Shown: piece by piece, positions 15,107 through 24,286 of the stretch
Layout: each line of letters starts with the position of its first letter
Numbering within the stretch: the first letter of the stretch is position 1
Source of the DNA: Gemmatimonadota bacterium
GTDB taxonomy: Bacteria; Gemmatimonadota; Gemmatimonadetes; Gemmatimonadales; Gemmatimonadaceae
Length of the DNA stretch: 50,146 bases
Reading direction: 5' to 3'
Assembly: GCA_016194585.1 (NCBI GenBank)
Contig: JACQBG010000034.1
Span: forward strand, 1 to 50,146
The notes under the pieces: generated by a model
Databases searched by the model: none
What the model saw: only the letters and a program-made list of their open reading frames with translations
Told to the model about the DNA's origin: nothing
Translations under genes and position numbers: made by a program

Positions 15107-16027
15107 TCAATCCTCCTTGTTCGTGCGGCTCGCGCCGCGCTCGATGGTGATGTCGCCGCTGAAGGTCTCGACGGTGATGCGGGCGCCACCACCGTTGATC
15201 GTGAATTCCATCTTGCGGCCGCGGCGCGAGGCGGTGTTCTGCCCCGGCTGCAGCGTCATCGGGAACCGGCTCTCGATCTCGCCGCTGAACGACTGCAGCG
15301 AGAGCGTGGCGCCGGTGCCGTTCGGGATCTCCAGCTTCACGTCGCCGCTGTGCGAGGTGATGTCGTACGTGCCGTTCGCCTCCACTGTCCCGACGTACGT
15401 GATGTCGCCGCTCACGGTTTCGGCGCGGAAGTGCGACGAGCGCGCGCCGCGCACCTCGATGCCGCCGCTCACGCTGTGCGCCTCGATGTCGCCGGCGAGG
15501 TCCTCGGCGTCGAGGTCGCCGCTCGTGAGGTCGACGCGCACGCGGCCGCGCGCCTTGGCCACGTGGGCGTTGCCCGACACGGTGTTGACGGTGACGTGGT
15601 CGGTGGCGTCGATCACTTCGACGTCGCCGCTCACCGACTGCGCGTCGACCTCGCCGGCGGTCGCCTTCACGCGCACCTCACCGCTCACGGTGTGCGCCGT
15701 GACGCGCGTGCCGATGGGCACCATCAGCTCGTAGCGCGAGTCGCCCATGTTGCCGCGGCGGGAGCGCACCTGCAGGCCGATGTGGGTGGACGAGAGCGTG
15801 GCGTCGATGTACCCGCGCTCGACGAAGGCGCTGATCTTGGCCTCGGCGCGCGTCCACCCGGTGACGACGATGTCGCCGGAGACGAGGCCGAGGTCGACGC
15901 TACCTCCCTTGCCGAAGGCGAAGGTGGTGTCGATGCGGGAACGGTCACCCTGCGCGAGGAGCGCGGCCGGGTGCGCGGCGGCGGCGAGCGCGCCGGCGAG
16001 CAGGAACGAACGGATGGTGCTGGTCAT
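15107..16027 (-). CDS. DUF4097-family secreted protein (TVSGD type)
   Basis: Signal peptide MTSTIRSFLLAGALAAAAHPAALLAQ, then a DUF4097 beta-helix-like body. The turns here are SGD/SGE instead of NGS (LVSGDIVV, TVSGEVRV, SVSGDVEV, TVSGNAHV, LTSGDLDA, SVSGGIEV, TVSGDITY, SHSGDVKL, SFSGEIES, TFSGDITI), so it forms a second subtype in the same operon. It lies 22 bp after the anti-sigma gene and its stop overlaps the ribosome site of the next DUF4097 gene. Being first behind the sigma/anti-sigma pair makes it the best candidate for a core regulon member. Function unknown; envelope-located by signal peptide. Confidence 0.8.
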   Translation of the reverse strand: MTSTIRSFLLAGALAAAAHPAALLAQGDRSRIDTTFAFGKGGSVDLGLVSGDIVVTGWTRAEAKISAFVERGYIDATLSSTHIGLQVRSRRGNMGDSRYELMVPIGTRVTAHTVSGEVRVKATAGEVDAQSVSGDVEVIDATDHVTVNTVSGNAHVAKARGRVRVDLTSGDLDAEDLAGDIEAHSVSGGIEVRGARSSHFRAETVSGDITYVGTVEANGTYDITSHSGDVKLEIPNGTGATLSLQSFSGEIESRFPMTLQPGQNTASRRGRKMEFTINGGGARITVETFSGDITIERGASRTNKED

Positions 16028-16049
16028 GAGAGGAGTCCTTGGTGGTCGA

Positions 16050-16808
16050 TCAGGAACGCGTGGGGAGTGTGGCGACCCCGCGCAGCAGTTGCAGCTTCGC
16101 GTCGTAGGCGTGCGAGAGCTGGTCGTTCAGGAAGCGGCTGGCCGGGTCGCGGGCGAGCGCCGCCCGGCTCTCGCGGATGGCCTTGTCGATGACGAGCAGG
16201 TTCTTCTCGAGCACGCCGACGGTGGCGGAGTCGAGGGTGGCGCGGCGTTCGTCGACGATCTTGCGCAGCGCGCCGATCTCGCGGTCGTAGGTCTCGTCGA
16301 TGCTCGGCTTGCTGTTCGCGGCGGCGGCGACGGGAGTCGTGCCCGGCGCGGTGGCGGTGTTCGCCGTCGCGACAGGGGCGGGCCCGGCCGGGATGACGAG
16401 CGCCGGCCGGCGGCTGGCGACGCTCCAGGTGATGCCCGCGGTGGCCATCACGAGGAGCGAGGCGGCGATGGCGAGGCGGCGCGTGCTCCATGCGCGGCGC
16501 GGCGCGGCGGGGAGCGCGGGCGCCGTGCGCTGCGCCGCGGCGAACTCGCCCGACACCGGCAGCGCGACGATCTCGGCGGCGATGCGCTCTTCGATGCCGC
16601 TCCACAGGTCGCGGCTCGGCTCGAGCGGCGGGAGTTCGGCGGCCTGCCGCACGAGGGCGTGCAGGTCGGCGACGAGCGCCGAGCACACGGCGCAGTCGAG
16701 CCGGTGGGCGTCGGCGCGTTCGCGCACCGGCGCGGCGAGGGCACCATCCTCGAGGTAATCGGGGAGGAGCGCTTCGAACTGGTCGCAGGTCATCAATGGC
16801 GTGGTCAT
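16050..16808 (-). CDS. Zinc-finger anti-sigma factor
   Basis: From ATG 16808 the N-terminus contains an anti-sigma zinc-binding motif with DAHRLDCAVC (HxxxCxxC) after the first helix, which would hold the cognate ECF sigma factor. A single membrane helix follows (RRLAIAASLLVMATAGITWSV, about residues 110-130), then an Ala/Pro-rich linker and a helical periplasmic domain (ETYDREIGALRKIVDERR...YDAKLQLLRGV). The ATG overlaps the sigma stop by ATGA. The open frame up to 16862 lies inside the sigma gene and is not used here. The likely signal is envelope stress sensed by the periplasmic part. Confidence 0.85.
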   Translation of the reverse strand: MTTPLMTCDQFEALLPDYLEDGALAAPVRERADAHRLDCAVCSALVADLHALVRQAAELPPLEPSRDLWSGIEERIAAEIVALPVSGEFAAAQRTAPALPAAPRRAWSTRRLAIAASLLVMATAGITWSVASRRPALVIPAGPAPVATANTATAPGTTPVAAAANSKPSIDETYDREIGALRKIVDERRATLDSATVGVLEKNLLVIDKAIRESRAALARDPASRFLNDQLSHAYDAKLQLLRGVATLPTRS

Positions 16809-17359
16809 CGTGTGAGTGCCTCTCTCAACAGCATCCGGGCGCGATGGAGCTGCGCCTTGCATCCGCCGGCGGTGACGCCGAGCATCTCGCCGATCTCTTC
16901 GTGGGTGTAGCCCTGCACGTCGTGGAGCACGAACACCTTCCTGGCGCCCGGTGGGAGGCCGGCGATCGCCTGTTCGAGGTCGAGCGACAGTCCCGGCACC
17001 GGTTCCGGACGCGAGTCACCGAAGGCGAGCGCGTCCATGTCTTCCACGCCATCGTCCTGCTTGTCGCGGCGCCGGCGCTCGGTCTGCCGGTCGTTGAGCA
17101 CCACGTTCACCGCGAGCCGGTGGAGCCAGGTGCCGAACGCGCTGTCGCCGCGGAACTGGCCGAGCTTCTCCCACGCCCGCACGAATGCATCCTGGGTGAG
17201 TTCCTCGGCCCGGCCGCGGTCGCCGACCATCCGCACGCAGAGCGAGAAGACGCGGTCGACGTGGGCGCGGTAGAGCCGTTCGAAGGCCCGCCGGTCCCCG
17301 CGCGTGGCGAGGGCGACGTCGTCCTGCGGAGTGGGCTCGGGGGCCAGTTCAGGGTGCAA
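16805..17359 (-). CDS. ECF-type RNA polymerase sigma factor
   Basis: Region 2 is RRAFERLYRAHVDRVFSLCVRMVGDRGRAEELTQDAFVRAWEKLGQFRG...FGTWLHRLAVNVVLN; region 4 is DLEQAIAGLPPGARKVFVLHDVQGYTHEEIGEMLGVTAGGCKAQLHRAR. Both are clear sigma-70 family group 4 domains. The start is uncertain: the frame is open to 17656, but upstream it reads a G-rich tract as poly-Pro. No ATG or GTG lies between the tract and region 2, so I list TTG 17359 without a good ribosome site. It is coupled to its anti-sigma factor, and DUF4097 genes follow on the same strand. A 7-bp inverted repeat at 17533 may belong to its control region. Confidence 0.8.
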   Translation of the reverse strand: MHPELAPEPTPQDDVALATRGDRRAFERLYRAHVDRVFSLCVRMVGDRGRAEELTQDAFVRAWEKLGQFRGDSAFGTWLHRLAVNVVLNDRQTERRRRDKQDDGVEDMDALAFGDSRPEPVPGLSLDLEQAIAGLPPGARKVFVLHDVQGYTHEEIGEMLGVTAGGCKAQLHRARMLLREALTR

Positions 17360-17429
17360 GGGTACGGGTGGTGGGGGGGAACTCGGGTTCGTTGAATGAG
17401 ATACGGGGATGAGAGGGAAGGTTTGAACG

Positions 17430-17520
17430 TGAGGGGGAGGGGGAGGGAAAGGGGGAGGGGGAGGGAGGGGACAGGGGACAGGGGACAGGGGAGAGGGTAC
17501 AGGGGGGAGGGGACAGGGAG
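17430..17520 (+). repeat. G-rich polypurine tract, copy 2
   Basis: Same composition as 2334-2412, with an identical 26-bp stretch and repeated GGGGACA units. It lies between the sigma gene and the divergent 17592 gene. Strong G-quadruplex potential on the plus strand. Confidence 0.8.
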
Positions 17521-17532
17521 GTTCGTGGCGAC

Positions 17533-17558
17533 ACTTACGTTCCCTACATTCCGTAAGT
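17533..17558. promoter_or_regulatory. Inverted repeat in the divergent sigma/17592 gap
   Basis: ACTTACG and CGTAAGT separated by 12 bp, 33 bp before ATG 17592. The spacing allows a regulator site or a small hairpin. No sigma consensus is identifiable. Confidence 0.35.
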
Positions 17559-17591
17559 TCATGTGTGAGCGCCATCCACACGAGGGAGACC

Positions 17592-18143
17592 ATGCAAGCC
17601 CAGGGCACGGCCAAGAGCGGGAGCGCGCAGCTTCCCCCCATACCGCAGATGGACAAGGCGGGGCAGCCGGTGGCGCAGGACGCGCGTCAAGCGGTGCGCG
17701 AGGCGGTGCGGGCGGAGGTGCAGGCTGCGGTGGCCGGGGTGCCGCAGGCGCCGCAGGCACCGGGGACGCCGAAGATCGCCGGGCAGGCGCCGTCGAGCGG
17801 GCCGACGACGACGAGCACGCAGCCGGCGCCGTTTCCACCCGTCTCGAACAATGACATTCCGGATCAGGTCGTGCCGATGCTGGGGATCATCTTCGGCACG
17901 GTGATGGTGATGGTGCTCGGGTTCCCGATCGTGCGGGTGCTGGCGCGCCGGTTCGACCGGAACACCGACAAGCTCAAGTCGGGGGCGAGCGAGATCACGC
18001 CGCAGCTGCGACAACTGCAGGACTCGGTGGACGCGATGGCGATCGAGATCGAGCGGATCTCGGAAGCGCAGCGGTTCACGGCGAAGCTGTTGTCGGAGCG
18101 CTCGGCGGCGCCGAGCGCGATCGAGGCGCCGAAGCAGGGGTGA
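17592..18143 (+). CDS. Small single-span membrane protein with coiled coil, unknown function
   Basis: ATG 17592 is favoured by GAGGGAGA just upstream; GTG 17565 in the same frame is the alternative. The first ~90 residues are polar and rich in Ala, Gln and Pro. One membrane helix follows (VVPMLGIIFGTVMVMVLGFPIVRVLARRF), then a helical stretch (LRQLQDSVDAMAIEIERISEAQRFTAKLLSE) with coiled-coil heptads. Topology suggests a soluble C-terminal coiled coil on the cytoplasmic side after RR/R. The gene is divergent from the sigma operon, and its 3' end overlaps the tail of the convergent helicase gene by 68 bp. Family not recognised. Confidence 0.7.
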   Translation: MQAQGTAKSGSAQLPPIPQMDKAGQPVAQDARQAVREAVRAEVQAAVAGVPQAPQAPGTPKIAGQAPSSGPTTTSTQPAPFPPVSNNDIPDQVVPMLGIIFGTVMVMVLGFPIVRVLARRFDRNTDKLKSGASEITPQLRQLQDSVDAMAIEIERISEAQRFTAKLLSERSAAPSAIEAPKQG

Positions 18144-20328
18144 CCGCGTGGCGCGCGGCGCGCGCCGGCTGAAGGATGAGCAGGGCGACGAGGCGCGGGC
18201 GGATGCTCGCGCCTCTTTCGTTCGCGCGCACGCCGGGGCGGGCGAGCGCGCGCAGCCGGAGAGTGGTGCGCGCCATCCATAACATCGGATCGCCGGCCGG
18301 CTCTCGCGCCCAGCACTCGATCTCGGATTCGACGCCGGCGCCGCGGACATCGCCGAGTACGGCACGAAGTTGCGATGCGGCCTCCGCCAACAGGGCGCGC
18401 GTGGCGGCGCGCTCGCTCGTCACGCACGCGTCGACGCGACGCAGGAGGGTGCGGCGCGCGGGCGATCCGTCCGCATCGGTCAGCGCGCGGGCATCAGCCC
18501 GCGCGATGGATCGCCGCACGGCGGCGATGGCGCGTGCGCATGCCTCGACCGATCCTGGCTGTGCGTCGCCGCGCGCCGCGCGGACCACGCCGACGAGCGC
18601 GCGCGGCGACGCACCGCGGTGCGACGTGAGCCAGGCGCGAGGGCCGTCGTCGAGCACGGCGAGCCATCCGGGGCGCGTCGCGGTGACCGTCGCGACGGCG
18701 GGCTCGCGCCGCTCCGCCCAGTCGCGCGCCGAGGCCACCAGCCAGGGTGCAACAAGCGCTCGCAGTCGCTCCGTCTCGCTCGCGGCGTCGGTGGCGATGC
18801 GCTGTGCGCGCTGCTTGGCGGCCATCAGTGCGTCGTGGCGCAGGAGGGCGGTCGCGCCACGGGGCGCGCGCACGGCATGCACGTGCACCGTGGCGTGCCG
18901 CGCTCCGATTCGCGCAGCGCGTCCGGCGCGCTGTTCGAGCGCGGCCGGGGTCCACGGCTGGTCGAGGTGCACGATGACCGACACGCCCTGCAGGTTCACG
19001 CCCTCGCTGAGCACGTCGGTGGCGATGACTAGCGAGACGCGGTCGTGCGACGCGCCCGGGTGCGCGCCGTCGAGTGCGCGGAGGATGTCGGCGCGAGGGC
19101 GCGGCCCGCTGGCGGTGCGCGCGCCACGCCCCGTGAGTTGGGCGACGCCGGGAGACGAACGGAGCGCGCGCCAGAGCGCGTCGGCGGTGGCGCCGTACGA
19201 CGTGAAGGCGACGACCTGCGCCTCGCCATGGCGCGCGCGGAGGCGCTGGAGGAACGCGGCGCGAGCGCGCGTGTCGTCGTCGACGTGCGGCGCGATGCGT
19301 TCCCGCAGGCGTCGCACGGCGAGGAGATGAGCGCGCATCGTGGCGGCGAGCTCGGCGTCGCCAGCCGGCCGGCCGACCACGAACTCGGGGAACGCGAGTT
19401 GCGTCGCGTCGTCGCCGAGCACCCAGTGTCGCAGTTCGGCGCGCGTCGGTCGCACGCCGCGGTCGAGCGCGTCGAGCATCGCCTCGCCCCGCTGCACGCG
19501 ACGGCGGAGCGCGGCATCGAGCGCGGCGAGACTCGACGCCCAGCAGCGGCTGAGCCCACTGCACACCAGGGCGCGCGCTTCGGCGCCATCGGCCGCGGGA
19601 ATGGGGACCGGGAGCGCCATGAGGTCGTCGCGCAGATCGAGCCGGCTCGGCACGCGGTGCCAGCGCGTGGCCGCGACGCGCGGACGGTCGCCGGCCGTCG
19701 CCGAACGCCGCACGACGATCCGCGCCCGCTCCTCCTCGTCGAGTCGCGCGGCGCGCGGTCCGACAATCAACCACAGCAGCGCGTCGAGCTAGGCCCGGCG
19801 GTTCCGCACCGGCGTCGCGCTCAGCAGCAACAGCTCGGCGCCGGCGCAGAGGCGGGCGAGGCGCGGATAGCGTGCGGTGGCGCGAGCGCCGGCGTGGTGC
19901 GCCTCGTCGACGATCACGACGCCACGCCGCATGGCCGGCTCGGCGCGGCTCAGCCGCTCGAACGAAACGAACTCGATGGGGGTCGCGGCCCGCGCCGCGG
20001 CGTCGTGCCACATCACGCGCAGCGCCGCGGGCGCGATGACGAGCGGCTCGCCTCGCGCGCGCGCGAAGGCGAGGGCGACGAACGTCTTGCCGAGCCCCGG
20101 TTCGTCAGCGAGAAGTGCGCCGCCGAACTCGGCGACCGCGCGCCGCACTTGTCGCAGCGTGTCGCGCTGGGCCGCGCGGAGCGTGATGCTGCCGAGCGTG
20201 AAGGCGTCGCCGGTCTCGTGGCCACCTTCATCGCCGGTCTCTCGCTCGTCCGGGGCCGGGCGCGCGACGCTCGCGCCGTGCAGCGCCGCCTCGGCGATGC
20301 ACGCGCGCACGAACGTCAGCGCAGGCAC
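18076..20328 (-). pseudogene. SF2 (SNF2-type) helicase interrupted by one in-frame TAG
   Basis: From GTG 20328, which overlaps the methyltransferase stop by 13 bp, the frame shows ADEPGLGKT (motif I, residues 74-82), VIVDEAHH (II, 138-145) and SATPVRNRRA (III, 170-179). Codon 180 is TAG (19791-19789). The same frame continues with LDALLWLIVGPRA, VVAFTSYG, LVIATDVLSEGVNLQG and QRAGRAARIG (motifs IV-VI) for about 570 codons. Relatives read SATPVRNR.AELDALL here, so GAG to TAG is the simple explanation. The product would be an ATP-dependent DNA/RNA translocase. It could be a real inactivation, a sequence error, or two subunits, though splitting the RecA lobes right after motif III is unlike a planned split. 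The C-terminus runs into the 17592 gene. Confidence 0.75.
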
Positions 20329-23300
20329 CACACGAGGAGCGGCGAGATGTCGGCGGGCCGCACGCGGAATGCGCGCGTGACGGCGGCCGAGAGCGTGGCG
20401 GCATCGGGAGGCGCGCCGCGCTCGGCGTCGCGGGCCAGCGGCGCGAGCAGCGCGACGGCGCGTGCCCAGTCGCGCGGCAACGGGAGGCGCGCCATGGTCC
20501 AGCCGAGGTAGCGATGGTAGCCGCCGCGCGCGGGTTCGGCGATCGCGGCGAGCCACGCGGCGGCGACGGGGGAGTTGAGGAACGCGGCGAGGGCGAGGGC
20601 GTCGTCGTCGCTCGGCGCGCGCGCGACGTAGCAGCTGTTGAGGGGAACGGTGGGATCGCCCGCGCGGAGCACGAGCGCGCGCGGGGCGCGGCCGATGTCG
20701 CTCCAGACGACGCGCGCCGTGTCGTGGCGTGCCGCCTCGATGCGGAAGAGCGACCACCAGCGCGAGGTCGTGGCGTCGGTGCGCGCTTCGAGGCGGCGCC
20801 GCCAAGGCGCGAGATGCGCGCGGAGGTCGGCGCTGAGCGTCGCGACCGGCGCGCCCGTCGCGTCGTGCGTCCAGACGATCGACTCCGGGGCCGGTAGCGC
20901 TTGCCACGCGCGCACGCTCTCACCGCGCAGCACCGGGCGGAGCCTCGACGCGTCGATCGCCGTCGTGTCGCGCGCGACGAGGAACGGTTCGTTGCATCCC
21001 GTCTTCACGCCGAGCAGCGCGCGGCCGAAGGGGGAGCGCGCGAGCGGGACGCCGGCGGCGAGGAGCAGATCGAACGCCGATCGCGCGTCGGGGGGGAGGA
21101 TGAGCCATGGCGCGCCGGGAGTGTCGTCGAGCGGCAGTGTGGCGCGCGTCATGGTCCAGGCGAGCGATTCGTCGCGGCGGCGCACGGCGGCCTCGAATGG
21201 CGCGTCGGTGTACGAGTTCGAGCACGTGGGCGGGTGTGGCGCCTCGGGCGCGTGAGGAGCGTGAAGCGCGCGTGGCGCGGCATCACGTGCTCGCGGCGCC
21301 GGCCGGCGGCGCGCGACGATGAGCGACGGATACACCACCGCGTCGAACGCGGCCCGCGACTCCGACCAGTCCTCGAGGCGCACGAGCTCGGCGTCGTCGG
21401 CGACGACTTGCCGTACGCCGCCGCCGGCAAGCGACCGCCAGAGCTTCGCGGGAACGAGCAGCGCGACGGTGCCGCCGGGGCGCGCGAGTCCGAACGAACG
21501 TTCGATAAACAGCGCGGCGAGGTCGGCCTGCGCGGCGAAGCCGCGCGTGGCGCCGGTCTCCGCCGAACCGGCGCGCCACGCGGCGTCGCGGAACGCGCGG
21601 TAGCTGTGGCGGAAGCGTTCACGCGCGGCGGGGGGGATCTGGTGGAGCCGCACCCACGGCGGGTTCCCGATCACGAGATCGAATCCTCCGCACGCCGCCG
21701 CGTCGGCGAAGTGCGCGCCGAAGGCGAACGGCAGGCTGCCGCCGGCGCGCAGCGTCCGCGCCCGTCGCGACGCGTCGCGCGCCTCGGTGCGCAGCGCGTC
21801 GAGCTGGCGTTGCTGCGCGGGGGTCGGCCTCGGGCGATGCGCGAACAGGTCGCGCGAGCGGAGCGCGACGAGCAGGTCGCGCCGCCGGTGTGCCGCACGC
21901 TCGACGTCTCGCTCGGCGAGGGCGAGCGCGATGCGGCGTTCCTCACGGTCGAGGGCGCGCGCGAGCGAGCGCTTCCGCGCACCGGTCGCCCGTGCATAGC
22001 GCAGGCGCAGCGCGGCGGTCACGCCCGCGATCGCCGGCGCGGCCGGCTCCTCGAATCCATCGCCGTCGAGTGCATCGCCGACGCGCACGTGCCGGTCCAG
22101 GTTAGGGAGCGGGGCGACGCGCGCCGGATCGCTCTCCGGTGCGTCGATCACGACGGCGAGCCAGAGCCGCAGCTCGCAGAGCCACACGGCGGTCGGGTTC
22201 ACGTCGACGCCGAACACCGAGCGGGTGAGCACGTCGCGGCGCACCTCCGACACGGGGCGCTGGTCGCCGCTGGCGCGCGCGAGCGTCGCGAGCCGCTCGA
22301 GCAGTTGCACGAGAAAGGCGCCGGAGCCGCACGCCGGATCGAGCACTCGGAACTGGACCAGGGCACGCGCGAGGGTGGCCCGATCGGCGGCACGGAGTCG
22401 CGCGCCGCCGAGTGCGTCGCGCAGTAGCGCGGGGGAGACGCCGCGCGGCGTCATCGCGGTCTCGAGCGCGGCGGCAGTCACGCTCTCCAGCAACTCCGGC
22501 GGAGTGTAGAACGCTCCGGTGGCGCGCCGCTCGGGTGATGCCATGAGCGATTCGAAGGCGCGTCCGAGCATCTCGGGATCGACGGCGGCCTCCTGCCACG
22601 ACGTGGACTGCTCGCGTGCCGTCACGCGGAAGCGGCCGAGCACGCCGACGACGAGTTCGCCGACGGCCTCGTCGGTGAAACGCAGCGCGCGGGCTCGGCG
22701 CTCGACCGGGGTGCGGGCGAAGAGACCGCCGTTGAGGAACGGCACGCGTCCGAGGGCGCGGGCCGCGGGCGCGCGCTTGGGCAGCGGCGTGTTCAGCGTG
22801 CCGAAGAAGAGGGGATCGAGCAGCCGGCGGTGCACCTCGCCGCCGGCGAGACAGCACGCGTCGAATCGCCGGCGCAGGAACTGGCGGTCGCCGTCGAGCC
22901 ACCCCTTGGCCTCGAGGAAGGCGAGGAAGAGGAGCCGCGACGCGTGGAGCAGCGCGATCTCGCGGCGAGCCGCCTCGCGCACGTCGCCGCGCGCCGTCGC
23001 CGCGAGCACGCCCACGACGCGTTCCAGTTCGCGGTAGAATCGGCGCGTGAGCGCTTCGCGTCCCAGCAGCTCGCGCCAGCGCTGGTGCACCAGCAGGTCG
23101 ACCCCATGCGACGCGCTCGCCATCGCGGCGAGCGTCTCGGCGTCGGAATCCGATACGGTCCTGGCTTCGGTGCAGAGGGCGGCGACGCGCGTGCCGCCGC
23201 CGGGGGCGGGCGCCGCGATGATGACGGTGCGGGTCGCCTCATGCACGGCGAGGACGAGCCAGAGCATCTGCGGCGATCGCGCGCCGAGCTGCGCGGCGGC

Positions 23301-23540
23301 GCGCACGACCACGGCGCGCGGCGCTTCGTCGCGCGCACAGGTGAAGCGCAGGGTGCGCAACGTGCCCGCGCCGCGAGCGACGGCGGGGCGGAGCGCGGCG
23401 GCGTCGAGCCCGAGCGCCGCGGCGCCGCGCGCGTCGAGGGCGAGGAACTCGCTGAATCCCAGCGACGCCGCGACCGGGTCGAGGTCGCGCGCGTGGCGCA
23501 CCTGCGCGAGCAGCGTGGCGGCGGAACGAAGAAGCGACAC
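20316..23540 (-). CDS. Class I N6-adenine DNA methyltransferase-like protein (Eco57I/type IIG or DISARM/BREX-like)
   Basis: A 1074-residue protein with the SAM site LDPACGSGAFLVQLLERL (near residue 400), FGVDVNPTAVWLCELRLWL after it, and the catalytic DLVIGNPPWVRL (near residue 627). GAFYTPPELLESV precedes motif I, as in Eco57I-type methylases. The C-terminal ~350 residues resemble a target recognition domain (VWSDIGRAPRALVLRAGDPTVPLNSCYVA, ALAAFLNSPVAAAWLA, GGYHRYLGWTMARLPLP). The N-terminal 300 residues lack an obvious PD-(D/E)XK nuclease motif. GTG 23540 is the start. It overlaps the helicase gene by 13 bp, so the two form one transcription and translation unit. Probable host-DNA-marking partner in a restriction or phage-defence system; which type is open. 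Confidence 0.8.
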   Translation of the reverse strand: MSLLRSAATLLAQVRHARDLDPVAASLGFSEFLALDARGAAALGLDAAALRPAVARGAGTLRTLRFTCARDEAPRAVVVRAAAQLGARSPQMLWLVLAVHEATRTVIIAAPAPGGGTRVAALCTEARTVSDSDAETLAAMASASHGVDLLVHQRWRELLGREALTRRFYRELERVVGVLAATARGDVREAARREIALLHASRLLFLAFLEAKGWLDGDRQFLRRRFDACCLAGGEVHRRLLDPLFFGTLNTPLPKRAPAARALGRVPFLNGGLFARTPVERRARALRFTDEAVGELVVGVLGRFRVTAREQSTSWQEAAVDPEMLGRAFESLMASPERRATGAFYTPPELLESVTAAALETAMTPRGVSPALLRDALGGARLRAADRATLARALVQFRVLDPACGSGAFLVQLLERLATLARASGDQRPVSEVRRDVLTRSVFGVDVNPTAVWLCELRLWLAVVIDAPESDPARVAPLPNLDRHVRVGDALDGDGFEEPAAPAIAGVTAALRLRYARATGARKRSLARALDREERRIALALAERDVERAAHRRRDLLVALRSRDLFAHRPRPTPAQQRQLDALRTEARDASRRARTLRAGGSLPFAFGAHFADAAACGGFDLVIGNPPWVRLHQIPPAARERFRHSYRAFRDAAWRAGSAETGATRGFAAQADLAALFIERSFGLARPGGTVALLVPAKLWRSLAGGGVRQVVADDAELVRLEDWSESRAAFDAVVYPSLIVARRRPAPRARDAAPRALHAPHAPEAPHPPTCSNSYTDAPFEAAVRRRDESLAWTMTRATLPLDDTPGAPWLILPPDARSAFDLLLAAGVPLARSPFGRALLGVKTGCNEPFLVARDTTAIDASRLRPVLRGESVRAWQALPAPESIVWTHDATGAPVATLSADLRAHLAPWRRRLEARTDATTSRWWSLFRIEAARHDTARVVWSDIGRAPRALVLRAGDPTVPLNSCYVARAPSDDDALALAAFLNSPVAAAWLAAIAEPARGGYHRYLGWTMARLPLPRDWARAVALLAPLARDAERGAPPDAATLSAAVTRAFRVRPADISPLLVWCLR

Positions 23541-23629
23541 GCCGCGAAGCTCGCGACGTGTCGCTCCAAGTCCGTCACCCCGTCATCGCCGCGCGCGGCG
23601 ATTGTTTGCGCGCGGTCGATCGTGCGGCG

Positions 23630-24277
23630 TCACCGCACTTCGGCGCCCAACTCCTCCATCGTGTCGCAGATGATCGACGCGTTCGCGGCGACAAGGGTGT
23701 CGCGGCTGAACGGCCCCCACGTCACCCCGATCGTGCGCACGCCGGCCGCGTTCCCCGCCGCCACGTCGTGCGGCGAGTCCCCCACGAACGTCGCCTGCGC
23801 CGAGGTCACTCGCAGCCGCTTCATCGCCACGAACACGGGCTCGGGATGCGGCTTGTGGTTCTCGGTGGAGTCCACCCCCACGAGCTCTTCGATGAGGTCG
23901 CCGAAGCCGGCCACCGCGAGCCCCTGCCGCGCGAACTCCTCCCCCTTCGACGTCACCACCCCAACCGCCACGCCACGCGCGCGCAGGTCGCCCACCAGCG
24001 CCACCGCGCCGGGGAAGGCGCGCACCATCGTGTCGTGGTTCGTCTGCTGGTACGCGCGATACCGCTCGCGCAGCATCGTCAGTTCGTCGTCGCTCCGCGC
24101 GTAGCGCGCGAGCTGCTTCACGAGCGGCGTGCCGATGCCGCTCACGAGCTCGGCTTCGGCGGGGCGGTCCCCCTCGAACGCGTCGAAGGCGTGGCGGAAT
24201 GCGCCGATGATGAGCTGGATGGAATCGATGAGCGTGCCGTCGAGGTCGAAGAGCACCGCCCTGCGGGGATCGGTCAT
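23630..24277 (-). CDS. HAD-superfamily phosphatase, phosphoglycolate phosphatase-like
   Basis: 215 residues with the four HAD motifs: VLFDLDGTLIDS (nucleophile and acid/base Asp), VVTSKG (motif II Ser), the motif III lysine in NHKPHPEPVF, and VGDSPHDVAAG (IV). The cap insertion between motifs I and II is the small helical C1 type of Gph/PpaX enzymes, which hydrolyse phosphoglycolate or pyrophosphate. Substrate cannot be fixed from sequence. It starts 10 bp after the GT2 gene and belongs to the same minus-strand string of genes. Confidence 0.85.
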   Translation of the reverse strand: MTDPRRAVLFDLDGTLIDSIQLIIGAFRHAFDAFEGDRPAEAELVSGIGTPLVKQLARYARSDDELTMLRERYRAYQQTNHDTMVRAFPGAVALVGDLRARGVAVGVVTSKGEEFARQGLAVAGFGDLIEELVGVDSTENHKPHPEPVFVAMKRLRVTSAQATFVGDSPHDVAAGNAAGVRTIGVTWGPFSRDTLVAANASIICDTMEELGAEVR

Positions 24278-24286
24278 CCGCGAAAA

